DNA of 64,000 nt from Candidatus Rifleibacteriota bacterium (GTDB taxonomy: Bacteria; UBP17; UBA6191; JACPRK01). Made by a program: the position numbers and the translations under genes. Below the pieces are notes generated by a model that was given only the letters and a program-made list of their open reading frames with translations, did no database searches and was not told where the DNA came from. The stretch spans positions 1 to 64,000 of the forward strand of contig JACQZL010000423.1 in the NCBI GenBank assembly GCA_016213865.1. Direction: 5' to 3'. Shown in pieces: positions 45,737 to 53,884 of this stretch. Each line of letters starts with the position of its first letter. The stretch's first letter is position 1.

Positions 45737-47851
45737 ATGGAGCTACGGATACCGTTGCTGGTGGCCCTGATCGCTCTCGCGGCCGCGGGGTGTGCCGAGA
45801 ACACCAGCGACCCGTTCAGCGCCAACCTGATCGCTCGGCTGCCAATCGTGGTCACCGATCCGGCAAACGGTGCCCAGAGCGTGGACGTGCGCAAGGTCAT
45901 CGTCATCAGCTTCCCCGCGGACGTCGACCAGACGACCCTGAAGGAAGAAAACTTGATCCTGCAGGAGGGCTCCCGCACGGTCGCCCACACGGCCACGGTC
46001 GATCGGTCTTTCACGTTCGACGCCGGAAGACGCGAGGTGTCGATCTTCCCGCGGGTGGCCCTGAAACCGAACACGTCCTACCAGGTGATCGTCCAGGGAG
46101 TCCGCACGACAGGCCAGGCCCCGTTCGAGACGACCGCGATCCTCTTCTCGACCGGGTCGGTTTCGCAGCCACCGACAGTGCGGGGCCAGCTCCGCGACAC
46201 GCAGAACAGGCTGCGGCCCCTGGCCGACGCGGCCTCCGTCGATCCCCGAAGCTCCATCGAGCTGACCTTTAGCCGGGCGATGGACCCGAGCTCGGTCACC
46301 AGCGCGTTCAGCATTCTGCCACGGGTCGTCGGGACCTTCAGCATGGACACCAACAATACGCGGCTGGTCTTCACGCACCCGGACAACGCCTTCCCTCTGG
46401 GGCAGACCTTCACCGTGATGGTCCTGGCAAGTGCCTTCGATGCCAGCGCCGAGCACGTCTCGCTGGGTACCAACTTCATCGCGCGCTTCTCGACGCCGGC
46501 AGTTGGGTTGTTCCAGGTGGTCTCCAGCGAGCCGGCCCAGCAGACCCCTCCGGCCCAGGCCCAAGCGGATACCCCGGTCCGGCTGGTCTTCGGCGAACCC
46601 GTCGACGTCACCAGTGCCCGCCAGAACATCCAGTTCACGCCGGCCACGGCAAGCCCGGTGCTCACGTTCACCAACAGCAACCAGGTTGTCCTGATCACCC
46701 ACGCCAACATCGCGGCCGGCACCGCCGTCACCGTCACCGTCAGCCGCAACCTCCTCAACAGCGTCGGGGTGCCGCTCGGGCAGGCCACAGGCGGGCGCGA
46801 CTTCGTCCTCAACTACACGATCGAGAGCACGCCGCCCAAGCTGACGGACAGCAACCCGACCGTGCCGGCCAACGATCAGCGCAACGTGGCGCCGAACACG
46901 ACGATCACGTTCAACTTCAACGAGCGACTCGACCCGAACACGGTCAACCCCAGCACCTTCACCGTGACGCGCGGCGGGAACGCCATCGCCGGGACGGTCA
47001 GGCTCTCTCCCAGCGGGCAGAGCGTCATCTTCACCCCGTCGACGACGATCCAGGCCGATCCCAACCCGGTCGTGGCGACGGCCACGACGGGAATCCGGGA
47101 CCTGGGCGGCACGGCCGTGGCGACGTCCATCAGCATCTCGTTCTTCATCGACAGCACCGGTCCGGCGCTGGCTTTCACGGACCCGGCGGACGGCTCGACC
47201 GAGGTCGCGGTCAATCGCTTCCAGACGCAGCCGATCGTGGTGGACTTCTCGGAGGCGGTCGATCAGGCAGCGACCCGGCGAGGCTTCTCGATCTCGCCGT
47301 CGCGCGCAACGACTCGTACCGGCGCAAACGGCGTCATGACCTTCGGGTCGGCCACGCGGATGCTGTACACGACCACGGCCAACCTCCTGGGCAACACGCA
47401 GTACACCGTGAGGCTCTCGACCCAGGACCTGGCGGGCAACCCGACGCCGGCCCCGCTCACCTTCGCCTTCACCACGGACGCGACTCCTCCCCAGGTGAAC
47501 ACCGGCACGCTGCAACCCGCTCCGGGGGCGTTGAACCAGCCCCGCCAGCCCCTCGTCCGGATCGAGTTCACCGAGCTGATGGACACCGGCACGGTCAAGA
47601 ACGCCTTCAGCCTGACCAGCCTCGGCCAGACGTTTGGCAGCACGAGCGGGACCTTTGTGTTCGGAGAGTCGGGCGGCACGCCTCGACGCACCGTGATGAC
47701 CTACACGCTCAACGTGGGTGTTCAACTTCCCGCGAATGCGGTCGTGAACATCAACCTGGCTCCTCCGGGTCTGGGTCTGACGAACGCCTCGGACCTGGGG
47801 CTCAACCAGTTGCCCACCGCTTTCTTGTCGACGTTCAGCACGGCGCCGTGA
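45737..47851 (+). CDS. Lipoprotein with six Big_5 (Ig-like) repeats
   Basis: A 704-residue predicted lipoprotein (ALAAAGCAEN lipobox, Cys19). The rest is a row of about six Big_5-type Ig-like domains. Each has a P-x-DGS/ANGA..V....I.I.F....D pattern, for example VVTDPANGAQSVDVRKVIVI, IELTFSRAMDPSSVTSAF, LTDSNPTVPANDQRNV and FTDPADGSTEVAVNRFQTQP. Such proteins are surface or adhesive structural proteins. ATG at 45737, 11 bases after the ftsB stop. Specific role unknown. Confidence 0.82.
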   Translation: MELRIPLLVALIALAAAGCAENTSDPFSANLIARLPIVVTDPANGAQSVDVRKVIVISFPADVDQTTLKEENLILQEGSRTVAHTATVDRSFTFDAGRREVSIFPRVALKPNTSYQVIVQGVRTTGQAPFETTAILFSTGSVSQPPTVRGQLRDTQNRLRPLADAASVDPRSSIELTFSRAMDPSSVTSAFSILPRVVGTFSMDTNNTRLVFTHPDNAFPLGQTFTVMVLASAFDASAEHVSLGTNFIARFSTPAVGLFQVVSSEPAQQTPPAQAQADTPVRLVFGEPVDVTSARQNIQFTPATASPVLTFTNSNQVVLITHANIAAGTAVTVTVSRNLLNSVGVPLGQATGGRDFVLNYTIESTPPKLTDSNPTVPANDQRNVAPNTTITFNFNERLDPNTVNPSTFTVTRGGNAIAGTVRLSPSGQSVIFTPSTTIQADPNPVVATATTGIRDLGGTAVATSISISFFIDSTGPALAFTDPADGSTEVAVNRFQTQPIVVDFSEAVDQAATRRGFSISPSRATTRTGANGVMTFGSATRMLYTTTANLLGNTQYTVRLSTQDLAGNPTPAPLTFAFTTDATPPQVNTGTLQPAPGALNQPRQPLVRIEFTELMDTGTVKNAFSLTSLGQTFGSTSGTFVFGESGGTPRRTVMTYTLNVGVQLPANAVVNINLAPPGLGLTNASDLGLNQLPTAFLSTFSTAP

Positions 47852-47937
47852 GAGCATGCGGCCTGGTAGGGCAACTCCGAACCAGCGTGCGAAACGACGA
47901 ACCACGAAAAAACGCGAAGACCCCAAGAGGACCTCTC

Positions 47938-48885
47938 ATGCACACCACCAGTCGCTTCTTTGCCGGCGTTGTCGTCATTACAGCCCTGTTGCTCGCCATT
48001 GGCCCAGCCCCGGTGCAGGGTTGGGGTTATGAGGGGCACAAGATGATCCTCCGGATCGCCATCGATCTGATGGCCCCCGGAGAGCGCTCCCTCCTCCTCG
48101 AGGAGCGGAACTACGACTCACTCGAGCGCAACGTGCTCCTCCCCGACCGCCTGGCCGCCATGGAACGGAACCGCGGGAACGAGGGCTCCGAAGGCCCGAA
48201 TCACTACATCAACACCGAGGACATGCCGTCCAAGCCCTCGGATTACGAGGGCTTCTACAAGGCCGTCCAGGCCGACAACCTCAAGACGGGGCGTCTGGTC
48301 TCCCGCATCCTCGAGTGCACGGGCTGGCTCGAACGGGCCGGCAAGAAGGACAACCGCGAGGAGTGGCTCCACTGGGCCGCGTTCCTGGCGCACTACGTCG
48401 GTGACGGCCACCAGCCGCTGCACGTGACGGCCAACCACGACGGCCGGCATACCGGCAACCCGGTCGATCTCCAGGACCCCGACGGTGTCTCCGTTCACAT
48501 CCGCTACGAGTCGGGCCTCGTGAACAACTACAAGCAGGAGCTGGAATCTCGCGCGCGTGATCTAGCCGCTCTCTACCTGGGCACGAACGGCGGCCTCCAG
48601 GCCGAGGCCGAGCGGTTCAAGGCCGATCCCCGCTCCTACGTCTGCTCGTTCGCCTGGGGGGCCCACGAACATGTGGCGAAGATCCTCGACGCCGACAACC
48701 GGATCACCGGCCGGCGCGCCAACTATTCGATGAAGAAGGGCCGCTACTACGAAAGGCTCTACAAGGAACTGGGAGAGCTGACGGCCCAGCAGCTTGCGCG
48801 TGCCTCGATCGCCGCCGCGGCGATCTGGTACAACGCCACCCACGGCGGGGTGCTGACGAACCCGGACACGGTTTTGAAGCCGTAG
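47938..48885 (+). CDS. S1/P1-type zinc nuclease (phospholipase C fold)
   Basis: A 315-residue protein. After a signal peptide (AIGPAPVQG), the mature protein begins WGYEGHKM; the N-terminal Trp is a zinc ligand in this family. Further ligands are likely in PDRL, GPNHYINTED, and AHYVGDGHQPLHVTANHDG. S1/P1 enzymes cut single-stranded nucleic acid and remove 3' phosphates. AGAGG precedes the ATG at 47938. It would act in the periplasm or outside. Confidence 0.85.
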   Translation: MHTTSRFFAGVVVITALLLAIGPAPVQGWGYEGHKMILRIAIDLMAPGERSLLLEERNYDSLERNVLLPDRLAAMERNRGNEGSEGPNHYINTEDMPSKPSDYEGFYKAVQADNLKTGRLVSRILECTGWLERAGKKDNREEWLHWAAFLAHYVGDGHQPLHVTANHDGRHTGNPVDLQDPDGVSVHIRYESGLVNNYKQELESRARDLAALYLGTNGGLQAEAERFKADPRSYVCSFAWGAHEHVAKILDADNRITGRRANYSMKKGRYYERLYKELGELTAQQLARASIAAAAIWYNATHGGVLTNPDTVLKP

Positions 48886-48994
48886 AGCAGCCGAGTTGGT
48901 GTCCGAGCGTGCCCCTCGTGTGACGTCGGTGCTACCCTCTGGTAGGTTGCCTCGAACGAAGCAGCCGTTGGTAGGAGTGGAAGGACAAGGACCC

Positions 48995-51307
48995 GTGAAA
49001 GTCAGGACCACAGCGTGGCTGGCCCCTCTCCTGTTGAACGTCCTCTTGGCTTGCTCCGCTCAGCACTTGCTGGCCGGCTCTCCGTCGGACAAGGAGTACA
49101 GCTACGGGCGGGAGATCAAACCAATCCTGGAACGGCACTGCATCGTCTGCCATGCCTGCTACGACGCCCCGTGCCAGCTCAAGATGGAGTCCGTAGAGGG
49201 GCTCACTCGAGGCGCCTCGAAGGCGGTGGTCTACAAGGCCCGTCCCAAGGCTCAGGCCCCGACCCGCATTCATATCGATGCCTCGAGCACCGAGGCCTGG
49301 CGGCAAAAGGGGTTCTTCTCGGTGCTGGACGGGGGACAGAACTCGCTGCTCTATCGCATGATCGAGCTGGGCAGAAAGAACGCGCCGACGGCGAACGAGC
49401 CGATGCCCGCCGACGTCAAGATGGGCCTCGCCCGGGAGAACCTCTGCCCGACGAACGAGGAATTCAACGAGTACTCGCACCGGCGCATGCACGAAGGAAT
49501 GCCGTTCGGGATGGCTCCGTTGCGGCCCGAGACCCTGTACGCGCTGCAAGGTTGGGTCGCCCAGGGGGCCCCGCTGGACGGCCTCGACGACCCTCCGAGC
49601 GAGCAGTCGGTGGCGATCATGGACCGCTGGGAGCAGTTTCTCAATGCGCCCGACAACAGGAGCCGATTGCTGGCGCGATACCTCTACGAGCATCTGTTCA
49701 TCGCCCATCTGCACTTCGAGCCGACCGCCTCGTCGGGCTTCTTCGAGATGGTCCGCTCCAGCACGCCTCCGGGAAGTCCCATCCAGATCATCCCGACCCG
49801 GCTCCCGAACGACGATCCGGGAGGCCCCGTCTACTACCGCCTGCGTCCCGTGAGCGGCTCCATCGTCCAGAAGACGCACGTCACCTATCCCTTCGGCCTG
49901 GACAAGCTGGAGCACCTCAGGCGCCTGTTCGCGCAGGTCGACTGGAAGGTGGACGAGCTTCCTTCCTACTCGCCCGACAACGCGGCCAATCCCTTCGTGA
50001 CCTTCGCCGCGATTCCCGCCAAGTTGCGTTACCAGTTCCTGCTCGACAACGCCTTCTACGTCGTGCAGTGCTTCATCCGTGGCCCGGTCTGTCTGGGCAA
50101 CATCGCCACCGATGTCATCCAGGACCACTTCCACAACATGTTCCAGAGACCCGAGTCCGATCTCTTCTGTCAGGATCCGGACTACGCGGCCGCGGCCACC
50201 AAGTACCTCAACCTGAGGGGGCACGACGGCTTCCGGCTGGGGCTGCGACCGCAGTGGTTGAAGAGCGAGCAGCGCTACGGAAAGCTCCGCCAGGCCCGAT
50301 ACCAGAAGGCGGGCTCTCCCTCGATGGACGACCTCTGGACGGGGGGCGGCACCAACCCGGACGCGCTCATGACGGTCTTTCGAAACGCGGACAGCGCCAC
50401 GGTGATCCGAGGCCTGCGCGGGCAACTTCCAAAGACCATCTGGGTGATGGACTATCCCATCTTCGAGCGCACGTACTACCTGCTCGTCGTCAACTTCGAC
50501 GTCTTCGGGGACGCGGTCCATCAGGTGGCCACGCGGCTCTACTTCGACCTCCTGCGGGCGGAGGCCGAGCTGAACTTCCTGCGCTTCATGCCGGCCGAAT
50601 CACGGCAGAAGATGCTCGAGAGCTGGTACCGCGGGTCCCTGGCGTCCTTGAAGACCATGGCTGTCTATCCCGAGCTCGACGAGAAGACCCCGACCCAGGT
50701 CAAAGCCAAGGGGCAGGACCCGAAGGCCGACTTCGTCCAGCAGCTCCGGACGAGGATGCCTTCACTCGCCGGGCGGGCCGGTGAGCTCACCGGCAACTCC
50801 TTCCTGGAGAACGACCGCGTGCTCGACGCCTCCATGCTGGAGCCTGCCGACAAGGCCCTGCAATCGCTGGAAAATGGCACGGCCGCGGAGCATCCCTTCA
50901 TCAAATGGCTGCCGGAGGTCACCTTCGTGCGAGTCGGCTACGGCGACAGGGCGAAGGACCTGGCCTACACGCTGCTGCGCAACCGGGCGCTCAGAAACGT
51001 CGCCTTCATGTTCAGAGAGACCAGCCGCCAGGAGCCCGAGAAGGACACCGTGACCGTGCTCCGCGGGCCGGTCACGTGTTACCCCAACTTCATCTTCCAG
51101 ATCTCTCCGACGAAGGTGGACGACTTCGTCCAGCAGCTCGAGGCCGTGACGACCCAGGAGGGCTTCACGGCGCTTGTCAACCAGTACGGTGTCCGCCGGA
51201 CGCATCCGTTCTTCTGGGGTGCCTTCGAGTTCTTCAAGAACTACCAGGCCTGGGTGAACCCGCTCGAGCGGGGCATCTTCGACGCCAACCGATACTCGAA
51301 CTTCTGA
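48995..51307 (+). CDS. cti: Fatty acid cis/trans isomerase
   Basis: A 770-residue periplasmic haem enzyme that turns cis-unsaturated membrane fatty acids into trans forms, stiffening membranes under solvent or heat stress. It has an N-terminal signal (LAPLLLNVLLACSAQHLLAG), then a cytochrome c motif CIVCH (Cys49-His53) in HCIVCHACYDAPCQLKM. The large CTI domain includes PNDDPGGPVYYRL, GPVCLGNIATDVIQDHFHNM, HPFIKWLPEVTFV and THPFFWGAFEFFKNY. GTG start after AAGGACAAGG. Best known from Pseudomonas and Vibrio. Confidence 0.92.
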   Translation: MKVRTTAWLAPLLLNVLLACSAQHLLAGSPSDKEYSYGREIKPILERHCIVCHACYDAPCQLKMESVEGLTRGASKAVVYKARPKAQAPTRIHIDASSTEAWRQKGFFSVLDGGQNSLLYRMIELGRKNAPTANEPMPADVKMGLARENLCPTNEEFNEYSHRRMHEGMPFGMAPLRPETLYALQGWVAQGAPLDGLDDPPSEQSVAIMDRWEQFLNAPDNRSRLLARYLYEHLFIAHLHFEPTASSGFFEMVRSSTPPGSPIQIIPTRLPNDDPGGPVYYRLRPVSGSIVQKTHVTYPFGLDKLEHLRRLFAQVDWKVDELPSYSPDNAANPFVTFAAIPAKLRYQFLLDNAFYVVQCFIRGPVCLGNIATDVIQDHFHNMFQRPESDLFCQDPDYAAAATKYLNLRGHDGFRLGLRPQWLKSEQRYGKLRQARYQKAGSPSMDDLWTGGGTNPDALMTVFRNADSATVIRGLRGQLPKTIWVMDYPIFERTYYLLVVNFDVFGDAVHQVATRLYFDLLRAEAELNFLRFMPAESRQKMLESWYRGSLASLKTMAVYPELDEKTPTQVKAKGQDPKADFVQQLRTRMPSLAGRAGELTGNSFLENDRVLDASMLEPADKALQSLENGTAAEHPFIKWLPEVTFVRVGYGDRAKDLAYTLLRNRALRNVAFMFRETSRQEPEKDTVTVLRGPVTCYPNFIFQISPTKVDDFVQQLEAVTTQEGFTALVNQYGVRRTHPFFWGAFEFFKNYQAWVNPLERGIFDANRYSNF

Positions 51308-51308
51308 G

Positions 51309-52112
51309 GTGCCGTGCAGGGCCGTGTACGAAGTCGTCCGGGCGACGGCGGCTACCGTGGCCAGTTTCTCCTTCTGCGGTTACTCGGATTCGACCGGCGA
51401 AGGCCACCGGCGTAAGTGCGCCTGGTTGCGAGCGCGGATGGAGGAGGGCCTTCGGTTTCTGATGCTTCGCTCGGGGGCAGACGGTGACGTTGGCATGATC
51501 GAGTACGCGCCGGGGCCGGTGGCCTGGCGACCCGTGCGCGCCCCCGAGTACCTGGTCATTCACTGCATCATGGTACTCAGGCGGCACGCGGGCAAGGGCG
51601 GGGGCAGACTGCTTCTGGATGCCTGTCTGACGGATGCCCGCGAGAACCAGTTCGGTGGCGTTGCAGTTGTAACCAGCAGCGACAGCTTCATGGCCAAGCC
51701 GGCGCTGTTTCTGAAGAACGGCTTCGACTGTGTCGACAGGCGGCCACCCTATGAGCTGCTGGTCCGGAGGCTTCGACCTGGCCTGACAGAGCCACGGTTT
51801 GCAAGTGGAAGCGGACAGCCGCCACGCCTTCCCCGCCGAGGTCTCATCGTGCTCTCGTCTGACCAGTGCCCGATGGTCTGCAAGTGCACGCGGGATATCC
51901 TTGACGCTGCCCAGGCGATGGGGCTCGAGCCTCACCATGTACCCGTCTCGAGCGCCGAGGAGTCTCGTGGCCTTCCCACGCCGTATGGCAACTTCTGCAT
52001 TCTCCAGGACGGCCGGGTGCTTTCGGCCCGTCCCGTCAGTGCCACGAGGTTTCGCAATCTCGTGCGTGCTGGGGAATCGCGATACCGGTCAAGAGCAACA
52101 CTCATGAGTTGA
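51309..52112 (+). CDS. GNAT acetyltransferase with YoaP-like C-terminal domain
   Basis: A 267-residue protein. The N-terminal GNAT domain has an acetyl-CoA loop (MVLRRHAGKGGGRLLLDACL, about 88-107). The second half has a thioredoxin-like stretch with CPMVCKCTRDILDAAQAMGL and TPYGNFCILQDGRVLSARPV, resembling the YoaP family. Only a GTG start one base after cti is available. Function unknown. Gene-poor DNA begins downstream. Confidence 0.7.
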   Translation: MPCRAVYEVVRATAATVASFSFCGYSDSTGEGHRRKCAWLRARMEEGLRFLMLRSGADGDVGMIEYAPGPVAWRPVRAPEYLVIHCIMVLRRHAGKGGGRLLLDACLTDARENQFGGVAVVTSSDSFMAKPALFLKNGFDCVDRRPPYELLVRRLRPGLTEPRFASGSGQPPRLPRRGLIVLSSDQCPMVCKCTRDILDAAQAMGLEPHHVPVSSAEESRGLPTPYGNFCILQDGRVLSARPVSATRFRNLVRAGESRYRSRATLMS

Positions 52113-52119
52113 GACTCGT

Positions 52120-52143
52120 CTGGTTGTACCCTTTTGCCAATTG
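52120..52143 (+). repeat. Direct repeat flanking the toxin-antitoxin pair (left)
   Basis: CTGGTTGTACCCTTTTGCCA plus ATTG. It matches 53358-53381 at 21 of 24 positions. Confidence 0.6.
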
Positions 52144-52316
52144 ATGTCGTGAGGCTTGCTGACGGGTGTCGTGGAGGTCGTGCTTCCAGTGGAAGCTGTC
52201 GAGGACGTGGTGGACGCAGTTGAGCCCGTCGACGCCGGCTTCTGCTCCTGTTCCTTGTTCCGGCACCGACCCATTCGGGCCACTTTCTGCGCACACTTGG
52301 GCGCGCAATGAGATGC

Positions 52317-52341
52317 GGTAGGGCCGGCCTCCGTGCCGGCC
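52317..52341. repeat. GGCCGGC-type palindromic repeat, copy 2
   Basis: GGTAGGGCCGGCCTCCGTGC followed by CGGCC. It is the inverse of 8104-8128. Confidence 0.6.
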
Positions 52342-52531
52342 AGGAGCGGCGATTCAACGCTGATGCAGCCCGGGGGGTGGGCTCGAAGTGTGCGGAGAGA
52401 ACGGCCCAGTTTGACCGGTGCCCTTGTTCCGGGCATCTGCATGAGGAGTCGCGATCTGACCGACGCACCCGCCAGGCCCCTTGCGCTGCATCACCAGTGG
52501 GGTCTCACCACGTCAACTGTCGCCCCAGCAG

Positions 52532-52960
52532 TCAGACATCCAGCAATGCAATGAAACGGGCTGGGGTGACGATCGCTATCCCTTGGTACTCGCCCATGTC
52601 GAGCAAGTCACGGTCGCCGGACACCACGTGAGTTGCCATCCCTTCAAGCGCTACCGCCAAGTACTTGGAGTCATCAGGGTCTCGAGGGACCGCCGTCAGG
52701 TCGTAGAGTGTCACCTCAACAACATCGCTCAGGACGGCTAGCGCCGTCAAGAAAGTGTCTATCTCCTCATCAGTGCTGCGGATACGCTTTCGAACTCGCG
52801 GGTAGAAGATGCACTTGCGCGCTTCTTCGAGCAGTGCTTCTGCTGTGATCAACTGGAAGTCACCGACCGAAAGAAACCTCTGGAGAGTTCTTCCGCTGGC
52901 TCCCTTTGGCTGGATCAGGGAGCTGGCGACGACATTGGCGTCCAGGACGGCACGAATCAT
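52532..52960 (-). CDS. PIN-domain toxin
   Basis: A 142-residue PIN ribonuclease of the putative-toxin type (TIGR00305-like). Acidic active-site residues: Asp7 in MIRAVLDANVVASSLI, Glu in ALLEEARK, Asp pair in PRDPDDSKYLAVAL and Asp in VVSGDRDLLDMGEYQGI. It overlaps the antitoxin gene by 4 bases in the usual antitoxin-first order. Likely cleaves RNA when free of antitoxin. Confidence 0.9.
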   Translation of the reverse strand: MIRAVLDANVVASSLIQPKGASGRTLQRFLSVGDFQLITAEALLEEARKCIFYPRVRKRIRSTDEEIDTFLTALAVLSDVVEVTLYDLTAVPRDPDDSKYLAVALEGMATHVVSGDRDLLDMGEYQGIAIVTPARFIALLDV

Positions 52961-53241
52961 GTACTCTTGACCCGCGCGACCGCACTTCGTGTTCGATGCT
53001 TGGCCTCATCAGCCAGTTCCATCGCCTCCTGTTCGCTCAGGTTCGACTCCTGGCGAGCCAACACGTCCAGCGCATGTGTTCTGGCTGCGGCCTCAACCTG
53101 CGCCAGTTTGCCCACGGGTATCACTGCTGCTAGCGGCTTACCTTTCCGCTCGATGATGTACTCGTCGTGTCGGAGCGAAACACGGTCCAGAATGTCCCCC
53201 AACTGGTGCCTGACCTGTAGCGTGGAAACCCGCTTCTTCAT
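52957..53241 (-). CDS. Phd/YefM-type antitoxin
   Basis: A 94-residue DNA-binding antitoxin: VSTLQVRHQLGDILDRV, HDEYIIERKGKPLAAVIPVG, then a helical tail for toxin binding (MELADEAKHRTRSAVARVKS). The GGAG is spaced 11 bases before the ATG. A palindromic operator lies just upstream, suggesting self-repression. Confidence 0.88.
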   Translation of the reverse strand: MKKRVSTLQVRHQLGDILDRVSLRHDEYIIERKGKPLAAVIPVGKLAQVEAAARTHALDVLARQESNLSEQEAMELADEAKHRTRSAVARVKST

Positions 53242-53242
53242 A

Positions 53243-53273
53243 GATGTATCATCTCCATCAACTATAATACATC
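53243..53273 (-). promoter_or_regulatory. Operator and -10 region of the toxin-antitoxin pair
   Basis: GATGTAT (53243-53249) and ATACATC (53267-53273) form an inverted repeat. The -10-like element (TATTAT, 53264-53269, leftward) lies within it. Autoregulation by antitoxin binding is typical. Confidence 0.6.
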
Positions 53274-53357
53274 ATACAACCGGCGAACAGCAGCACCCTC
53301 AGCGCGTTCCGCCGGTTCGGCTGCGGTCTGGTCCAAGGCCCATGACGCAAGACCCTC

Positions 53358-53381
53358 CTGGCTGTACCCGTTTGCCAATCG
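53358..53381 (+). repeat. Direct repeat flanking the toxin-antitoxin pair (right)
   Basis: CTGGCTGTACCCGTTTGCCA plus ATCG, the partner of 52120-52143. Confidence 0.6.
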
Positions 53382-53693
53382 GGAGCTTCGCCCCCGAACC
53401 CCGACCAAGGGATTGCACCCCCCTTGGTGAGGTCTGGAGCGAAGCTCCAGTTCGGAGGTCGTGGCCGACCTCGTGGTCGCCACGCTGGGACCGCTTGCGA
53501 CTGGCCCCGGGGGAACCGACCCGGTGACCCAGGGCGAACTCAGACCAGAAATGGCGTCTCTGTGGCCCTGTGCCTCCGTGTCGAGAGTCCCTTCCTGGCG
53601 CCTCTGGCGATGCGACTCCCCAGTCCTCTGCGTCGCTCCCAGCGGCTCCCGGGCCCGAGCCTCCGGCGGACGCCCTCCATACCTCGGGACGGG

Positions 53694-53864
53694 TTATCCA
53701 CACTTATCCACATTCCCCCACCCGCGGAGGCTGGCCGTCATGTCTGCATGGAGGACACGATGACCGCCTATCATCGTTCATATGATGCGGGTTTGCGCGA
53801 TCGAATCATGAGCGGCGCAGAGGGCTCGAGCATGATGCGATCGATGCTGCGAAATTGTGGATAG
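53694..53864. promoter_or_regulatory. Cluster of three DnaA boxes
   Basis: TTATCCACA occurs twice on the + strand at 53694-53702 and 53704-53712, ten bases apart (one helical turn). An inverted box TGTGGATAG (53856-53864) has one mismatch. The region between them has GATCGAT and ATGATGCG repeats. It is either a candidate oriC element or a DnaA-titration or regulatory site. Confidence 0.6.
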
Positions 53865-53884
53865 ATCGGATGATGCGGATGGGC

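Larger units (their letters stand above)
52113..52531. other. Gene-free interval with repeats
   Basis: No gene is supported. It contains the left direct repeat of the toxin-antitoxin segment (52120-52143) and the GCCGGC palindrome (52317-52341). Open frames here are low-complexity and overlap on both strands. Confidence 0.5.
53242..53884. other. Gene-free interval with a DnaA-box cluster
   Basis: No gene is supported over about 640 bases. It contains the toxin-antitoxin operator, the right direct repeat, and three DnaA boxes at 53694-53864. Several ATGATGCG/GATCGAT strings occur at 53780-53880. Confidence 0.6.

Noticed and set aside
45743..47926. Long open frame opposite the Big_5 lipoprotein
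   Set aside because: Shadow in GC-rich repeats; the + strand protein has a clear lipobox and repeated domains.
52089..52442. Leftward frame rich in Ser/Thr repeats
   Set aside because: Low-complexity, overlapped by frames on both strands and including a dispersed repeat; no start signal.
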